From positions 1 to 63,023 of the forward strand of contig CAMWNM010000008.1 of the NCBI GenBank assembly GCA_947175635.1: DNA of 63,023 bases, written 5' to 3'. Below are positions 1 through 7,929 of the stretch, one piece after another; the first letter of the stretch is position 1, and every line of letters begins with the position of its first letter. The position numbers and the translations under genes were made by a program. The stretch comes from an uncultured Bacteroidales bacterium. GTDB lineage: Bacteria; Bacteroidota; Bacteroidia; Bacteroidales; P3. The notes beneath the pieces were generated by a model that ran no database searches, was not told where the DNA came from, and saw nothing but the letters and a program-made list of their open reading frames with translations.

Positions 1-107
1 TGGTAGGCTTTGTTCGGCTAAGAAAGCGGAGCCTGCGGCACGTGTTGAGTGCGAGTGCGCTTCGCTGTCGCACGGGGATGGAGGGTTCGAAAGGAGGCGT
101 AAAAAAA
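1..107. other. Left-edge stretch without a recognisable gene
   Basis: No convincing reading frame is visible before the terminator of the efflux operon. The stretch holds only a short G+C-rich inverted repeat, GTGCGA near 50 and TCGCAC near 70. It could be the edge of an intergenic region whose next gene lies outside the window. Confidence 0.4.
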
Positions 108-160
108 GAGCGTTACCGCTACAGAGCTGGTAAGAACTAGCTTTGTAGCGGTAACGCTCT
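101..160 (-). terminator. Rho-independent terminator of the efflux operon
   Basis: Positions 108-124 and 144-160 form a perfect 17-bp inverted repeat with a 19-nt loop. Read on the minus strand the stem is followed by seven T (complement of 101-107). It lies 15 nt beyond the stop of the last gene of the minus-strand efflux operon, so it should end that transcript. Confidence 0.88.
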
Positions 161-175
161 CTTCTTTAGGTTTAC

Positions 176-472
176 TTAATACATTTCCGTGATATCCCAG
201 ACAAAAGCCCTGATACCGTTCTCCTTGTTGATTTCATCCAACTGTTTGATGTATTTCAGGAGAATGGGCACCATAGCCGGTTCCACGATAGTCATGGTGG
301 CTGAGTTCATTTCGGGCCAGGTGTGACTGCCCATGCGGGGTTCGCCGGTATGAGTGCCGGCGCCGTTTACGATAGGCCACTGGGTGAAACCTTTTATGTT
401 GAGCTGCTTGAGTATGTAATCCACACGCTCGGTGAGGGCTTGGTTATAGGCTATAAAAACTGCTTTTTTCAT
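176..472 (-). CDS. Small PII-like protein of an RND efflux operon
   Basis: A 98-residue soluble protein with no signal peptide and no membrane segment. The beginning (MKKAVFIAYN) reads like the first beta strand of a ferredoxin-like PII/CutA fold. The centre is rich in Gly, His and Trp (GAGTHTGEPRMGSHTWPEMN, about residues 37-56), where PII-type proteins carry their ligand-binding loop. The last third (LDEINKENGIRAFVWDI) fits the final helix and strand. It is the last gene of the operon, 62 nt after the RND pump and just before the terminator, so it is presumably co-expressed with the pump. That suggests a trimeric regulator or sensor of the pump or its substrate, but this rests on fold-level resemblance and position. 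The ligand is unknown. Confidence 0.62.
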   Translation of the reverse strand: MKKAVFIAYNQALTERVDYILKQLNIKGFTQWPIVNGAGTHTGEPRMGSHTWPEMNSATMTIVEPAMVPILLKYIKQLDEINKENGIRAFVWDITEMY

Positions 473-534
473 CGCTGAATCTTATTGAACGGAGAGGCTG
501 TTCGTGGTAGTTCGTCAGCCTCTCCGGAGATTAA

Positions 535-3500
535 TTATTGCGTTACCTGCGGAAGTTCCTTGGGATCGAAGCCGGCCATAAAGGTGTATTGCTTGGCGAT
601 GGCCGTGCGCTTGTTGCGGTTTCCGCTTTTATTGGTGGCCGCATAGATGGCAGGTACGATCATCAAGGTAATCAAGGTAGAGAATATCATCCCCCCGATT
701 ACCGCTATACCCATAGGCCGCCAGGTTTCAGAGCCCTCACCCATGCTGAGAGCCATAGGACACATACCGAGAATGGTGGTCAGAGAGGTCATCAATACCG
801 GGCGCAGACGGGAACGGCATGCTTTGGCGATGGCTTCGTAAAGAGGCACGCCGCGTTCGCGCAAAAGATTGATGAAGTCGATGAGCACGATACCGTTTTT
901 GGTTACGATACCTACCAGCAACACCGCACCCAAGGCCGCCACGATACTCAAGGGCGTGTTGGTGAGCAGCAAAGCCAGGATCACGCCGGTAAAGGCGAAG
1001 GGAATGGCCATCATGATGATGAACGGCATCTTGAAACTTTCAAACTGGGCGGCCATCACGATATACACCAACATCAGCGAAAGCAAGAGCAAGAGGGTAA
1101 GCGAGCCGAAAGATTCCTGCTGGTCTTCGTAGCTTCCGCCGATATAGAAGGTAACGTCGCTCGGCACATCCTCGATACCGTCGATAATCTTCTGGGCTTC
1201 GGCGGCTATCGCACCCATAGGCACACCGGCGGCCGGAGAAATGCTTACTTTCAGGTAGCGTTGCTTGCTTTTTCTTTCGATATTGGGCGGCGAATAAAAT
1301 TCGCGGATGGTACCGAGTTCTTTCAACCGTATTTTTTGGCCGTTTCCGTCGGGAATAAGGAAATTTTCGATATCGGTAAGCGAAGATCGGTATTGTTCAT
1401 CCAACCGCACGATGATATCGTATTCTTCCCCGTCTTCCTTGAACTTGCTGTTACGGAAACCGTAGATGCGGTTTCTCATATACATCCCCACCTGCGAAGT
1501 GGTGAGATTGTGGCGGGCCAGTTTGTCTTGGTCAAGAAGAATCTGGAACTCCGACTTGTCGTCGTCGCGGCTGATTTTAACGTCGCCCACGCCGGGAGCG
1601 GCCAAAGCCTGACGGGAAATGTACTGGGCCAGATTACCGGTGGTATTGAAGTCGTGTCCGATGATTTCCACATCCACCGTATTGCTTCCCATACCTCCGC
1701 CTCCGGAGGTGGAAGTGGAAACGGTGTATTCCAACACGTCGGGGAAACTTTTGAGAATGCCGCGGATCTGGTCGGCGATTTCAAATACGCTGCGGTCGCG
1801 GTCGGCCATATCCACGGTACGGATCCTCATATTGAGAATGTTGTTTCCCGTGGTGTTCATCATGGAGGCGAAAGAAGCCTCTTCTTCACTGCCGTAGGAA
1901 AGGTTGAGCACCGTTATTTCGGGTACGTTGGCGCGTATGGCCGAGTCGATAAGCAAAGACACACGCTTGGTTTCTTCCACTCTCTGTCCGGACTGCATCT
2001 TTACAAAAGCGGTGAGAGAGCTTTGGTCGTTTTGCGGCATGAAGTCGGTTTTGATAAAGCGGGCCAGCATCATGGAGCCGACAAAGAGGGCAAGCATCCC
2101 GCAAATGGTTACGGCTTTGTGGCGCAGAATCCAGTTGATGATCCTTTCGTAGAATGCATCCAGCCTGTCCAATGCACGGGAGGAGATGGCATAGAAAGAA
2201 TGCTTCTTCAGTTTGGTCTTGTCGTGCAGCTTCAGCAACTGGGAGCAAAGCATGGGGGTAAGCGAGATGGCTGTTGCCGTGGAGGTACATACGGTGATGC
2301 AGACAATCCATCCCAATTGCTTGAACAGAATACCCGTCATGCCGGTCACCATGGTAAGGGGGAAGAATACGGCCACGGTAACAAGCGTGGTTACGATAAC
2401 CGAAAGCCATACTTCGTTGGTTCCGTATTTGGCCGCTTCCCGGGGACGGCTGCCGCGGTCAATATGCTTGGTTACGTTCTCCAGTACCACAATGGCATCG
2501 TCCACCACCATACCGATGGCGATGGAGAGGGAGGAAAGCGATATGATATTGAGCGATTCTCCGGTGGCGAACAGGTAGATGAAAGCCACGATAAGGGAGA
2601 TGGGGATGGTGAGGGCCACGATAAAGGTGGCGCGCCATCTGCCCAGGAAAAGGAATACCACAATCACCACAAACAGCAAGGCATAGAGCAGGGTCTGTTG
2701 CAGGTTGTTGATGGATTGCACGATAAAATCGGAGTTGTCGCTGATGATCTGGAATTTGATATCGGTAGGCATCTCTTTTTGGGCGAGGACCAGTTGCTTT
2801 TTGGCTTCTTTGGCCACGGCAACCGCGTTGGCATCGGTCTGCTTGGTGATAAGCAATACCCCGCCGTTTCCTCGGTTGATGGATTGTTCGAGTGTGATAT
2901 CTTTAATTGTATCCCGTATCTTGGCCACATCATGGAGGTAAATCGTGCGGTCGTTCATCGTACCGATAACGATGTTCTTGATTTCATCGCTTTCCTCAAA
3001 TTCGCCCTCCACGCGCAGACTGTAGTCCATCAGGCCCATCTTTACATTCCCGGCAGAAACGTCTATGTTTTCGGCCAGAATCTTATTCCCTATCTGTTCC
3101 ACGGTAAGGTGGTAGGCGTCCAGCTGATTGGGATCCAGATCCACGTAAACCACACGCTCGGGTGCACCGGCAAGCGTTACCGACGCGATACCGTCCACAC
3201 GGTTCAGCCGGGTAATGAGTTTGTCGTCGATAATCTTGTCCAGACCCGAATAGGATTCTTCGGCCGTTACGGCATAAATCAGAATGGGCATCATGGAGGT
3301 GTTGAACCGCATGATGGTGGGGCGGTCTATATCATCGGGCAGATTCTGCATCGCCTTGTCAACCGCATCCCGCACATCATTGGAAGCCTCGTCGAGGTTC
3401 ACTTCCCATTCGAATTCAAGGGAGATGACAGAAAGGTTGTCGTAAGAAATGGAAGAAAGTTCCTTGAGATCATCCACGGAGTTAAGTTGATCTTCAAGGA

Positions 3501-3696
3501 TTTTTGTAACGTTTTCCTCTATATCGGCGGCATCGGCGCCGGGGTAGGTGGCCATTACCGTGATATAGGGAGGATCCATTTTGGGGTATTGGTCTACCGG
3601 TAGCTGGAAGTAGGCGGCAATACCCAGCACCAAGACGGCCGTGAAGATCATCAAGGTGGAAATGGGCTTGTTTACGGCAGTTGTGAATATACTCAT
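535..3696 (-). CDS. RND efflux pump inner-membrane permease (AcrB/MexB-like)
   Basis: At 1053 residues this has the usual length of RND permeases, which use the proton gradient to drive substrates from the periplasm or membrane through an outer-membrane duct. The N-terminus (about residues 10-30) is the first membrane helix, followed by the porter domain. The proton-relay helix near residue 400 contains GMVVDDAIVVLENV with the paired aspartates. A second membrane block near the C-terminus carries GIVTKNGIVLIDF with the conserved lysine. The sequence resembles the multidrug (HAE1) type more than the heavy-metal type, but the substrate cannot be read from it. It lies 34 nt after the membrane-fusion gene, with which it should form the pump together with the TolC-like gene upstream. 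Confidence 0.95.
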   Translation of the reverse strand: MSIFTTAVNKPISTLMIFTAVLVLGIAAYFQLPVDQYPKMDPPYITVMATYPGADAADIEENVTKILEDQLNSVDDLKELSSISYDNLSVISLEFEWEVNLDEASNDVRDAVDKAMQNLPDDIDRPTIMRFNTSMMPILIYAVTAEESYSGLDKIIDDKLITRLNRVDGIASVTLAGAPERVVYVDLDPNQLDAYHLTVEQIGNKILAENIDVSAGNVKMGLMDYSLRVEGEFEESDEIKNIVIGTMNDRTIYLHDVAKIRDTIKDITLEQSINRGNGGVLLITKQTDANAVAVAKEAKKQLVLAQKEMPTDIKFQIISDNSDFIVQSINNLQQTLLYALLFVVIVVFLFLGRWRATFIVALTIPISLIVAFIYLFATGESLNIISLSSLSIAIGMVVDDAIVVLENVTKHIDRGSRPREAAKYGTNEVWLSVIVTTLVTVAVFFPLTMVTGMTGILFKQLGWIVCITVCTSTATAISLTPMLCSQLLKLHDKTKLKKHSFYAISSRALDRLDAFYERIINWILRHKAVTICGMLALFVGSMMLARFIKTDFMPQNDQSSLTAFVKMQSGQRVEETKRVSLLIDSAIRANVPEITVLNLSYGSEEEASFASMMNTTGNNILNMRIRTVDMADRDRSVFEIADQIRGILKSFPDVLEYTVSTSTSGGGGMGSNTVDVEIIGHDFNTTGNLAQYISRQALAAPGVGDVKISRDDDKSEFQILLDQDKLARHNLTTSQVGMYMRNRIYGFRNSKFKEDGEEYDIIVRLDEQYRSSLTDIENFLIPDGNGQKIRLKELGTIREFYSPPNIERKSKQRYLKVSISPAAGVPMGAIAAEAQKIIDGIEDVPSDVTFYIGGSYEDQQESFGSLTLLLLLSLMLVYIVMAAQFESFKMPFIIMMAIPFAFTGVILALLLTNTPLSIVAALGAVLLVGIVTKNGIVLIDFINLLRERGVPLYEAIAKACRSRLRPVLMTSLTTILGMCPMALSMGEGSETWRPMGIAVIGGMIFSTLITLMIVPAIYAATNKSGNRNKRTAIAKQYTFMAGFDPKELPQVTQ

Positions 3697-3730
3697 CTTG
3701 TCTGTTCTTTAAGGATGAAAGGAAAGAAAC

Positions 3731-4762
3731 TTATCGGATGATTTCCAGCGGTGAGCCGTCAATCAATTTACCTTGTCCCACTACAACCAGTTCATCACCT
3801 TCCTGAATGTCAGGGGAGATGATTTCAACCAGGTCTTCAAAGCGTTTTCCTATGGTTATATTTACCCGTTTGGCTTTTCCGTTGCGGTTGATGAAAGCGT
3901 AGCGGTCGTTGGAGCCTTGCAGCTTGAGGATGGCCAGTGCCGGCGCCACCACGGTTTCGGTCTGGTTGATGTCGAATTCAAGGGTGGCGTACATACCCGG
4001 GCGAAGTTCCTCTTTGGCGTTTGGAATATGCACTTCTACCGAAAAGGTGCGCGAAATGGGGTCTATGGTGGGGTAAACGATCTGTATCTTGCCGTCGAAT
4101 ACCCGGTTGGGGAAGAGGGCGCATTTGAGCGATACATGGCCGCCTTCCTTCACTTGCAGGAAGTATTGTTCGGAAAGGTTCACATAGGCCTTGAGCGGAT
4201 CGATTTTCTCGATGGCGATAATCGAGGGTTTGGAAGCGCCTCCGAACGCGCCTCCGGTGTACATTTCTCCGTCTTCGAAGTATTTTCCGGTTACGATGCC
4301 GTCGAAAGGTGCGTTCATCGTGGTGTTTTCACGCAGAAATTCCAGATTGGCCTTGGAAACCTCGTATTGAGTGGTTGCCTGATCGTAGGCCTGTTGACTG
4401 ATACTGTTGGTCTTTTTAAGTTTTACGGCGCGGTCGTATTCGGTTTTTATGTTTTCAAACTGGGCTTCGGCTGTGCGCAGCTGGGTCTTGTCCATTTCCA
4501 CCAGCAGCTGGCCTTTCTTCACACGATCGCCTACCTCCACATAAATCTTTTGAATGCGGCCCGCATTGGCAGGAGCGTAAAACACCTGTTCGTCGGCCTG
4601 TAGATTGGCCGAGTAATCCAGCGTGCGCGAAACGCTTCTTTTTTCCAGTTTCTGCACCTTGACCGGAATTTTTTCTTCTTGCACGTTTTCGGTGCTTGTT
4701 TTGGAACCGCAGGAGGTGAGGAGCGCCACGGCGGTGATTCCCAGTAATGTTTTCTTTATCAT
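3731..4762 (-). CDS. RND efflux periplasmic adaptor (membrane fusion) lipoprotein
   Basis: A 343-residue HlyD/AcrA-family adaptor linking the RND pump to the outer-membrane channel. The N-terminus (MIKKTLLGITAVALLTSCGS) is a lipoprotein signal with the lipidated cysteine at residue 18. A biotinyl-lipoyl half motif around residues 65-85 (GRIQKIYVEVGDRVKKGQLL) is followed by a helical hairpin of about 60 residues and the returning half (APFDGIVTGKYFEDGEMY). The beta-barrel and membrane-proximal domains follow. The gene lies between the TolC-like and pump genes on the same strand, as usual for tripartite pumps. Confidence 0.93.
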   Translation of the reverse strand: MIKKTLLGITAVALLTSCGSKTSTENVQEEKIPVKVQKLEKRSVSRTLDYSANLQADEQVFYAPANAGRIQKIYVEVGDRVKKGQLLVEMDKTQLRTAEAQFENIKTEYDRAVKLKKTNSISQQAYDQATTQYEVSKANLEFLRENTTMNAPFDGIVTGKYFEDGEMYTGGAFGGASKPSIIAIEKIDPLKAYVNLSEQYFLQVKEGGHVSLKCALFPNRVFDGKIQIVYPTIDPISRTFSVEVHIPNAKEELRPGMYATLEFDINQTETVVAPALAILKLQGSNDRYAFINRNGKAKRVNITIGKRFEDLVEIISPDIQEGDELVVVGQGKLIDGSPLEIIR

Positions 4763-4832
4763 TTTTCTTTCGTTTTTTCTTGATGGTTCGTAACAATGTT
4801 TTTTAAAGAAAGTTGCCTAGCCGGTTCCCGTC

Positions 4833-6191
4833 TTACGGCAGTTCGTTGTAGAGTTTCAGCAATTCGGTCTGGGCTTGCAGCAGATCAAGGCAGGCGGTGG
4901 TGTAGTTGTTGGCCGCTCCAAGATAATTGTTGTTGGCTTGGGTGAGATCCAGACTCGAAATGGCCCCCACTTCGTATTTTGCCTGATAGTGTCCGAGCAC
5001 GCTTTTGGCCACTTCCATATTTTCCTGTTGTAGTTTGAAGTTTTCGGAAGCGTTTTGGAGATTGTATTTATATTGGGCCTCCTGCAAGTGCAACTGGTCT
5101 TCCAAAAGGCTCTTGTTGAGCCGTACCTGTTGCAAGGATATTTTGGCCTGATTGATTTGGGAGGCCCGCTGCAAACCGGCGAAGATGGGCACGTTCAATG
5201 AAATGGAGGCGGTGTGGGGAATATTCATGAAGCCTCCTTTGATAATCTGATATTGATAGTTGTAACTTGCGCTGAGGGTGGGTACGCAGGCCAGGTAAGC
5301 GGAAGTGAGCGACTTGCGTTGCAGTTCTTCCTGCGTCAGCATCGCCTGATAGTCGAGGTTTTCGTTTACGTCAAGGTCTTTGAAGGCCCATTGGGCAAAC
5401 ACCTCCACGCGCAGAAAGCGGTCGAGGGGTTCGGTAAGCACGATGGGAGTGCCGGCCTGAAGCCCGAGTTGGATGCGGAGCAGATTGTAGTTTACATCCA
5501 CGGTGCGTTCCATGGCCAGTTTGCTGTTTTTGAGTTGGCCCACTGTAATGCGGAGTTGGTCCACATCGGTGATTTCGAGGCTTCCTACGTTGTACAGATT
5601 TTGGGTATGTTGCAGAATCTCTTCCATGTTCTTGAGATTTTCATCCAAAATCTCAAGCAGGTGTTCGCATACCAATACCGTATAGTAGGAATTGTATACC
5701 GTGCCTTTTATTTCCAGTTCAGTGATATCTGCCTGCTGTTCCATCAGCGTTTTGGCGATTTTGGAAGTTTGGATGCCCACAATCCATTGACCGCTGAACA
5801 CCCATTGGGCGGAGGCGACAAGGTTCAGGTTGTCGTCCATTTTGATGGTCATGCCCTGCATATTTCCCAGAGCCATTTCCTGCCCGAAATTGGTGGAATA
5901 GCTGATGTTTCCGTTGATTTGCGGAATACCTGCCGAGATGGCTTCCGTTATTTTCTTTTTCTGCAGTTCCACATCCAGGCGCGACGACTTGAGGGTCTTG
6001 TTGTGTTCGATGGCAAACTCCACCGCCTCTTCCAGGCTCAGGCGTTGTGTTTCGCCAACCGCCTCGTCTTCTGGCTTGTCTTTTGTGCGCTGTACCACAA
6101 CCTCCTCCTGAACGGAAGGCATGGCCACGGCTTGCCACAGCGTTCCCCCTGTCAACAGGGCCAGGCCGAGAATGATGTTTTTCCTTTTCAT
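4833..6191 (-). CDS. TolC-family outer-membrane efflux protein
   Basis: A 452-residue outer-membrane factor. A signal peptide covers about the first 23 residues and ends near QAVA. The mature part has two similar halves rich in long coiled-coil helices (for example SLEEAVEFAIEHNKTLKSSR near residue 52 and NASENFKLQQENMEVAKSVL in the second half), the hallmark of the TolC repeat. It ends with TELLKLYNELP. The gene follows tetR after 7 nt and precedes the adaptor by 70 nt, so it should supply the exit duct of this pump. Confidence 0.93.
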   Translation of the reverse strand: MKRKNIILGLALLTGGTLWQAVAMPSVQEEVVVQRTKDKPEDEAVGETQRLSLEEAVEFAIEHNKTLKSSRLDVELQKKKITEAISAGIPQINGNISYSTNFGQEMALGNMQGMTIKMDDNLNLVASAQWVFSGQWIVGIQTSKIAKTLMEQQADITELEIKGTVYNSYYTVLVCEHLLEILDENLKNMEEILQHTQNLYNVGSLEITDVDQLRITVGQLKNSKLAMERTVDVNYNLLRIQLGLQAGTPIVLTEPLDRFLRVEVFAQWAFKDLDVNENLDYQAMLTQEELQRKSLTSAYLACVPTLSASYNYQYQIIKGGFMNIPHTASISLNVPIFAGLQRASQINQAKISLQQVRLNKSLLEDQLHLQEAQYKYNLQNASENFKLQQENMEVAKSVLGHYQAKYEVGAISSLDLTQANNNYLGAANNYTTACLDLLQAQTELLKLYNELP

Positions 6192-6198
6192 ATTCTTT

Positions 6199-6840
6199 TT
6201 ATTGTAGATTCGTGTACTTTGTTTTCATCTCTTGCAGTTCCTCCAAACCTTTGGCGGTAGCCACACTGCGGATGAAATTTTCAGTGATGGCGTAAACGAT
6301 TTTTTCGAGGGAGTAGGGCAATGCACTTACCTTTTCCGGATCCCGCAGCATGTAAAACTGTTCGCCGAACAGCCAAATCTGTATGTCGGCATCGAGATCG
6401 GTTCTGAAAGTTCCCTCGGTCTGTCCCTTTTGGAAAACCATCGAATAAAATTCCCGTATGCAGTTTTCGATACGTTTCGAGATAGTGTCGAAAACGGCCG
6501 GGTGGTATTTCTTGAGGTCGAACATATTGGCCGGTAAAAGGCCTTTCTGTGCGTGCAAAAAGTGTTCCATCGCACCGAAAAGAATCTGAATGGCCGATAC
6601 AGGCTGTATTTTCTTCCTGAGGCTTTCAAAATCAAATTCCTGATGTCTCATGATGAAAACGGCTTCCACCAATTGCTCTTTGTTTTCGAAGTATTGGTAG
6701 AGTGTTTTCTTGGAAATGCCCAGATGCCGGCAAATGTCGTCCATCGAGGTGCTGCGCAGTCCGTATTTGAGGAACAATTCCGAGATTTGTTCCAGCATTT
6801 GCGGATTAGGGTGTGGTTGGTCGGTTCTTTCGGTACGCAT
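6199..6840 (-). CDS. TetR/AcrR-family regulator, first gene of the efflux operon
   Basis: A 213-residue TetR-type repressor. The start at 6840 (MRTERTDQ) is chosen because the helix-turn-helix begins soon after it and the frame upstream runs through the operator and promoter. The DNA-binding domain spans about residues 12-58 (STSMDDICRHLGISKKTLYQ with the typical YFENKEQLV continuation), and the rest is the helical ligand and dimer domain. As first gene of the operon it should control its own expression together with the pump. A perfect palindrome lies a few bases upstream of its start codon. The inducer cannot be deduced. Confidence 0.92.
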   Translation of the reverse strand: MRTERTDQPHPNPQMLEQISELFLKYGLRSTSMDDICRHLGISKKTLYQYFENKEQLVEAVFIMRHQEFDFESLRKKIQPVSAIQILFGAMEHFLHAQKGLLPANMFDLKKYHPAVFDTISKRIENCIREFYSMVFQKGQTEGTFRTDLDADIQIWLFGEQFYMLRDPEKVSALPYSLEKIVYAITENFIRSVATAKGLEELQEMKTKYTNLQ

Positions 6841-6847
6841 GATACAA

Positions 6848-6875
6848 GGAAACGTTTTTTTTATAAAACGTTTCC
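6848..6875. promoter_or_regulatory. Probable TetR operator palindrome
   Basis: Two perfect 11-bp arms, GGAAACGTTTT (6848-6858) and AAAACGTTTCC (6865-6875), are separated by 6 bp. The palindrome lies between the tetR start codon (6840) and the probable -7 box (6883-6890), where a bound dimer would block early transcription. Size, symmetry and position suit a TetR-family operator. Binding by the adjacent regulator is inferred. Confidence 0.7.
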
Positions 6876-6882
6876 AAGGGCG

Positions 6883-6890
6883 CAAATATA
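6883..6890 (-). promoter_or_regulatory. Probable promoter of the tetR-efflux operon (-7 box)
   Basis: On the minus strand the sequence reads TATATTTG, a full match to the Bacteroidota -7 consensus TAnnTTTG. A TTTG (complement of 6908-6911) stands 17 bp upstream, slightly closer than usual. Transcription would start just before or within the palindrome at 6848-6875. Confidence 0.65.
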
Positions 6891-6951
6891 CAGCTTTTTT
6901 TAATTGGCAAAATTTTTTTTTCGCATCAGCGGCGGTGAGTATGTCTGCACC

Positions 6952-7042
6952 CGGCTTTTCGTATCTTGAGCTGACGCTGAAGATACTTGGCCTCGGCAGA
7001 ATCAAACGTTCGTTTGCTTCTGCGCTCGGCTTTTCGTATCTT
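6952..7042 (+). repeat. Duplicated 16-bp upstream unit
   Basis: CGGCTTTTCGTATCTT occurs at 6952-6967 and again at 7027-7042, 75 bp apart. The second copy contains most of the promoter -7 box. The first is followed by a hairpin (GTATCTT 6961-6967 with AAGATAC 6980-6986). Between the copies lies CAAACG-TT-CGTTTG (7003-7016), whose half-site resembles that of the nearby TetR palindrome. Confidence 0.6.
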
Positions 7043-7044
7043 TG
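7013..7044 (+). promoter_or_regulatory. Promoter of the acyltransferase-engB operon
   Basis: TTTG at 7013-7016, a 20-bp spacer and TATCTTTG at 7037-7044 give a complete Bacteroidota sigma-factor promoter. The first start codon follows 21 nt later at 7066, so the leader would be short. Confidence 0.75.
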
Positions 7045-7065
7045 AAATGCTTTTAAATACCGACG

Positions 7066-7917
7066 ATGTTCACTTTTACGATAAGCGAACGCACCATCAA
7101 TATAGAGGAAGTGATTCGGCAGCAGGCTCCGGCCGTTTACAGAAAGATGCCTCGCTTCCTGTTTCCTATTTTGCGTAAGGTGCTGCATGAAAAAGAGATA
7201 AACTACTTTTTGTATAAGGAGAGAGATAAGGTGGGGGTGGATTTCGCCACCGCCATTCTCGAGGATTTCGGCTGCAAGGTAGAAGTGCGGGGATTGGAAA
7301 ATATAGCCGAAAACGGCCGCTATCTGTTTTGCGCCAACCATCCGTTGGGCGGTTTGGACGGTATGGCGCTTATCAGCCGCATAGGGCAGGTGCGCAAGGA
7401 GATTCTTTTTCCGGTGAACAGTATGCTTTTGGCGCTTCCGCCCTTGCAACCGGTATTTTTGCCTATCAGCAAACTGCAAAAGAACACCGGGAACAGCCGT
7501 GGCCTGGAGGCCGCTTTTGCGGGCGATGCCGACTTGCTTTATTTTCCGGCAGGCCTTTGTTCCCGTAAGCAGAAACGAGGCCTTATCGCCGATATGGAGT
7601 GGAAGAAAACGTTTGTTACGCAGGCCCGTAAGACAAAGAGAGACCTCGTTCCCGTTTACGTGGACGGGAAGAACTCGAACTTCTTTTATAATCTGGCTAA
7701 GTTCAGGACCCGGATAGGCCTTAAGGCGAATATCGAACAAATCTTTCTGGTGAACGAGATGTTCAAGCTCCGGAATCAAAAAATTTGTTTAATTTTGGGT
7801 AGGCCTATTCCATTTCAGGTATTGGATAACCGCCATTCCGACACCGAGTGGGCCGCGTTGATAAAGGAACATGTTTACCGGCTTGCGAATAATCCGCAAG
7901 TTGAATTCGGATTCTAG
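7066..7917 (+). CDS. glsA: PlsC-like O-acyltransferase, GlsA-like (hemolysin-type)
   Basis: A 283-residue acyltransferase of the lysophospholipid acyltransferase superfamily. The catalytic block is NHPLGGLDG (near residue 90), with His and Asp separated by five residues instead of the four of classical PlsC, as often seen in the hemolysin-like branch. A second block, LLYFPAGLCSRK, fits the substrate-binding motif. It is followed after 12 nt by a PF13444-type N-acyltransferase. In Bacteroides such a pair, glsB and glsA, makes glycine lipids: one enzyme N-acylates an amino acid and the other O-acylates the product. The role is inferred from family and pairing, and the head-group amino acid is unknown. 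Confidence 0.75.
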   Translation: MFTFTISERTINIEEVIRQQAPAVYRKMPRFLFPILRKVLHEKEINYFLYKERDKVGVDFATAILEDFGCKVEVRGLENIAENGRYLFCANHPLGGLDGMALISRIGQVRKEILFPVNSMLLALPPLQPVFLPISKLQKNTGNSRGLEAAFAGDADLLYFPAGLCSRKQKRGLIADMEWKKTFVTQARKTKRDLVPVYVDGKNSNFFYNLAKFRTRIGLKANIEQIFLVNEMFKLRNQKICLILGRPIPFQVLDNRHSDTEWAALIKEHVYRLANNPQVEFGF

Positions 7918-7929
7918 AGATTTAGTTGC

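Noticed and set aside
538-3603. A 1021-codon open frame on the plus strand opposite the RND pump
   Set aside because: It is the antisense of a clearly recognised pump gene, has no known motif and a biased composition rich in Gly and His, and arises from codon usage of the real gene.
6841-7779. A 313-residue N-terminal extension of the TetR protein
   Set aside because: It runs through the operator, the promoters and the antisense of the acyltransferase gene, and the helix-turn-helix starts just after 6840.
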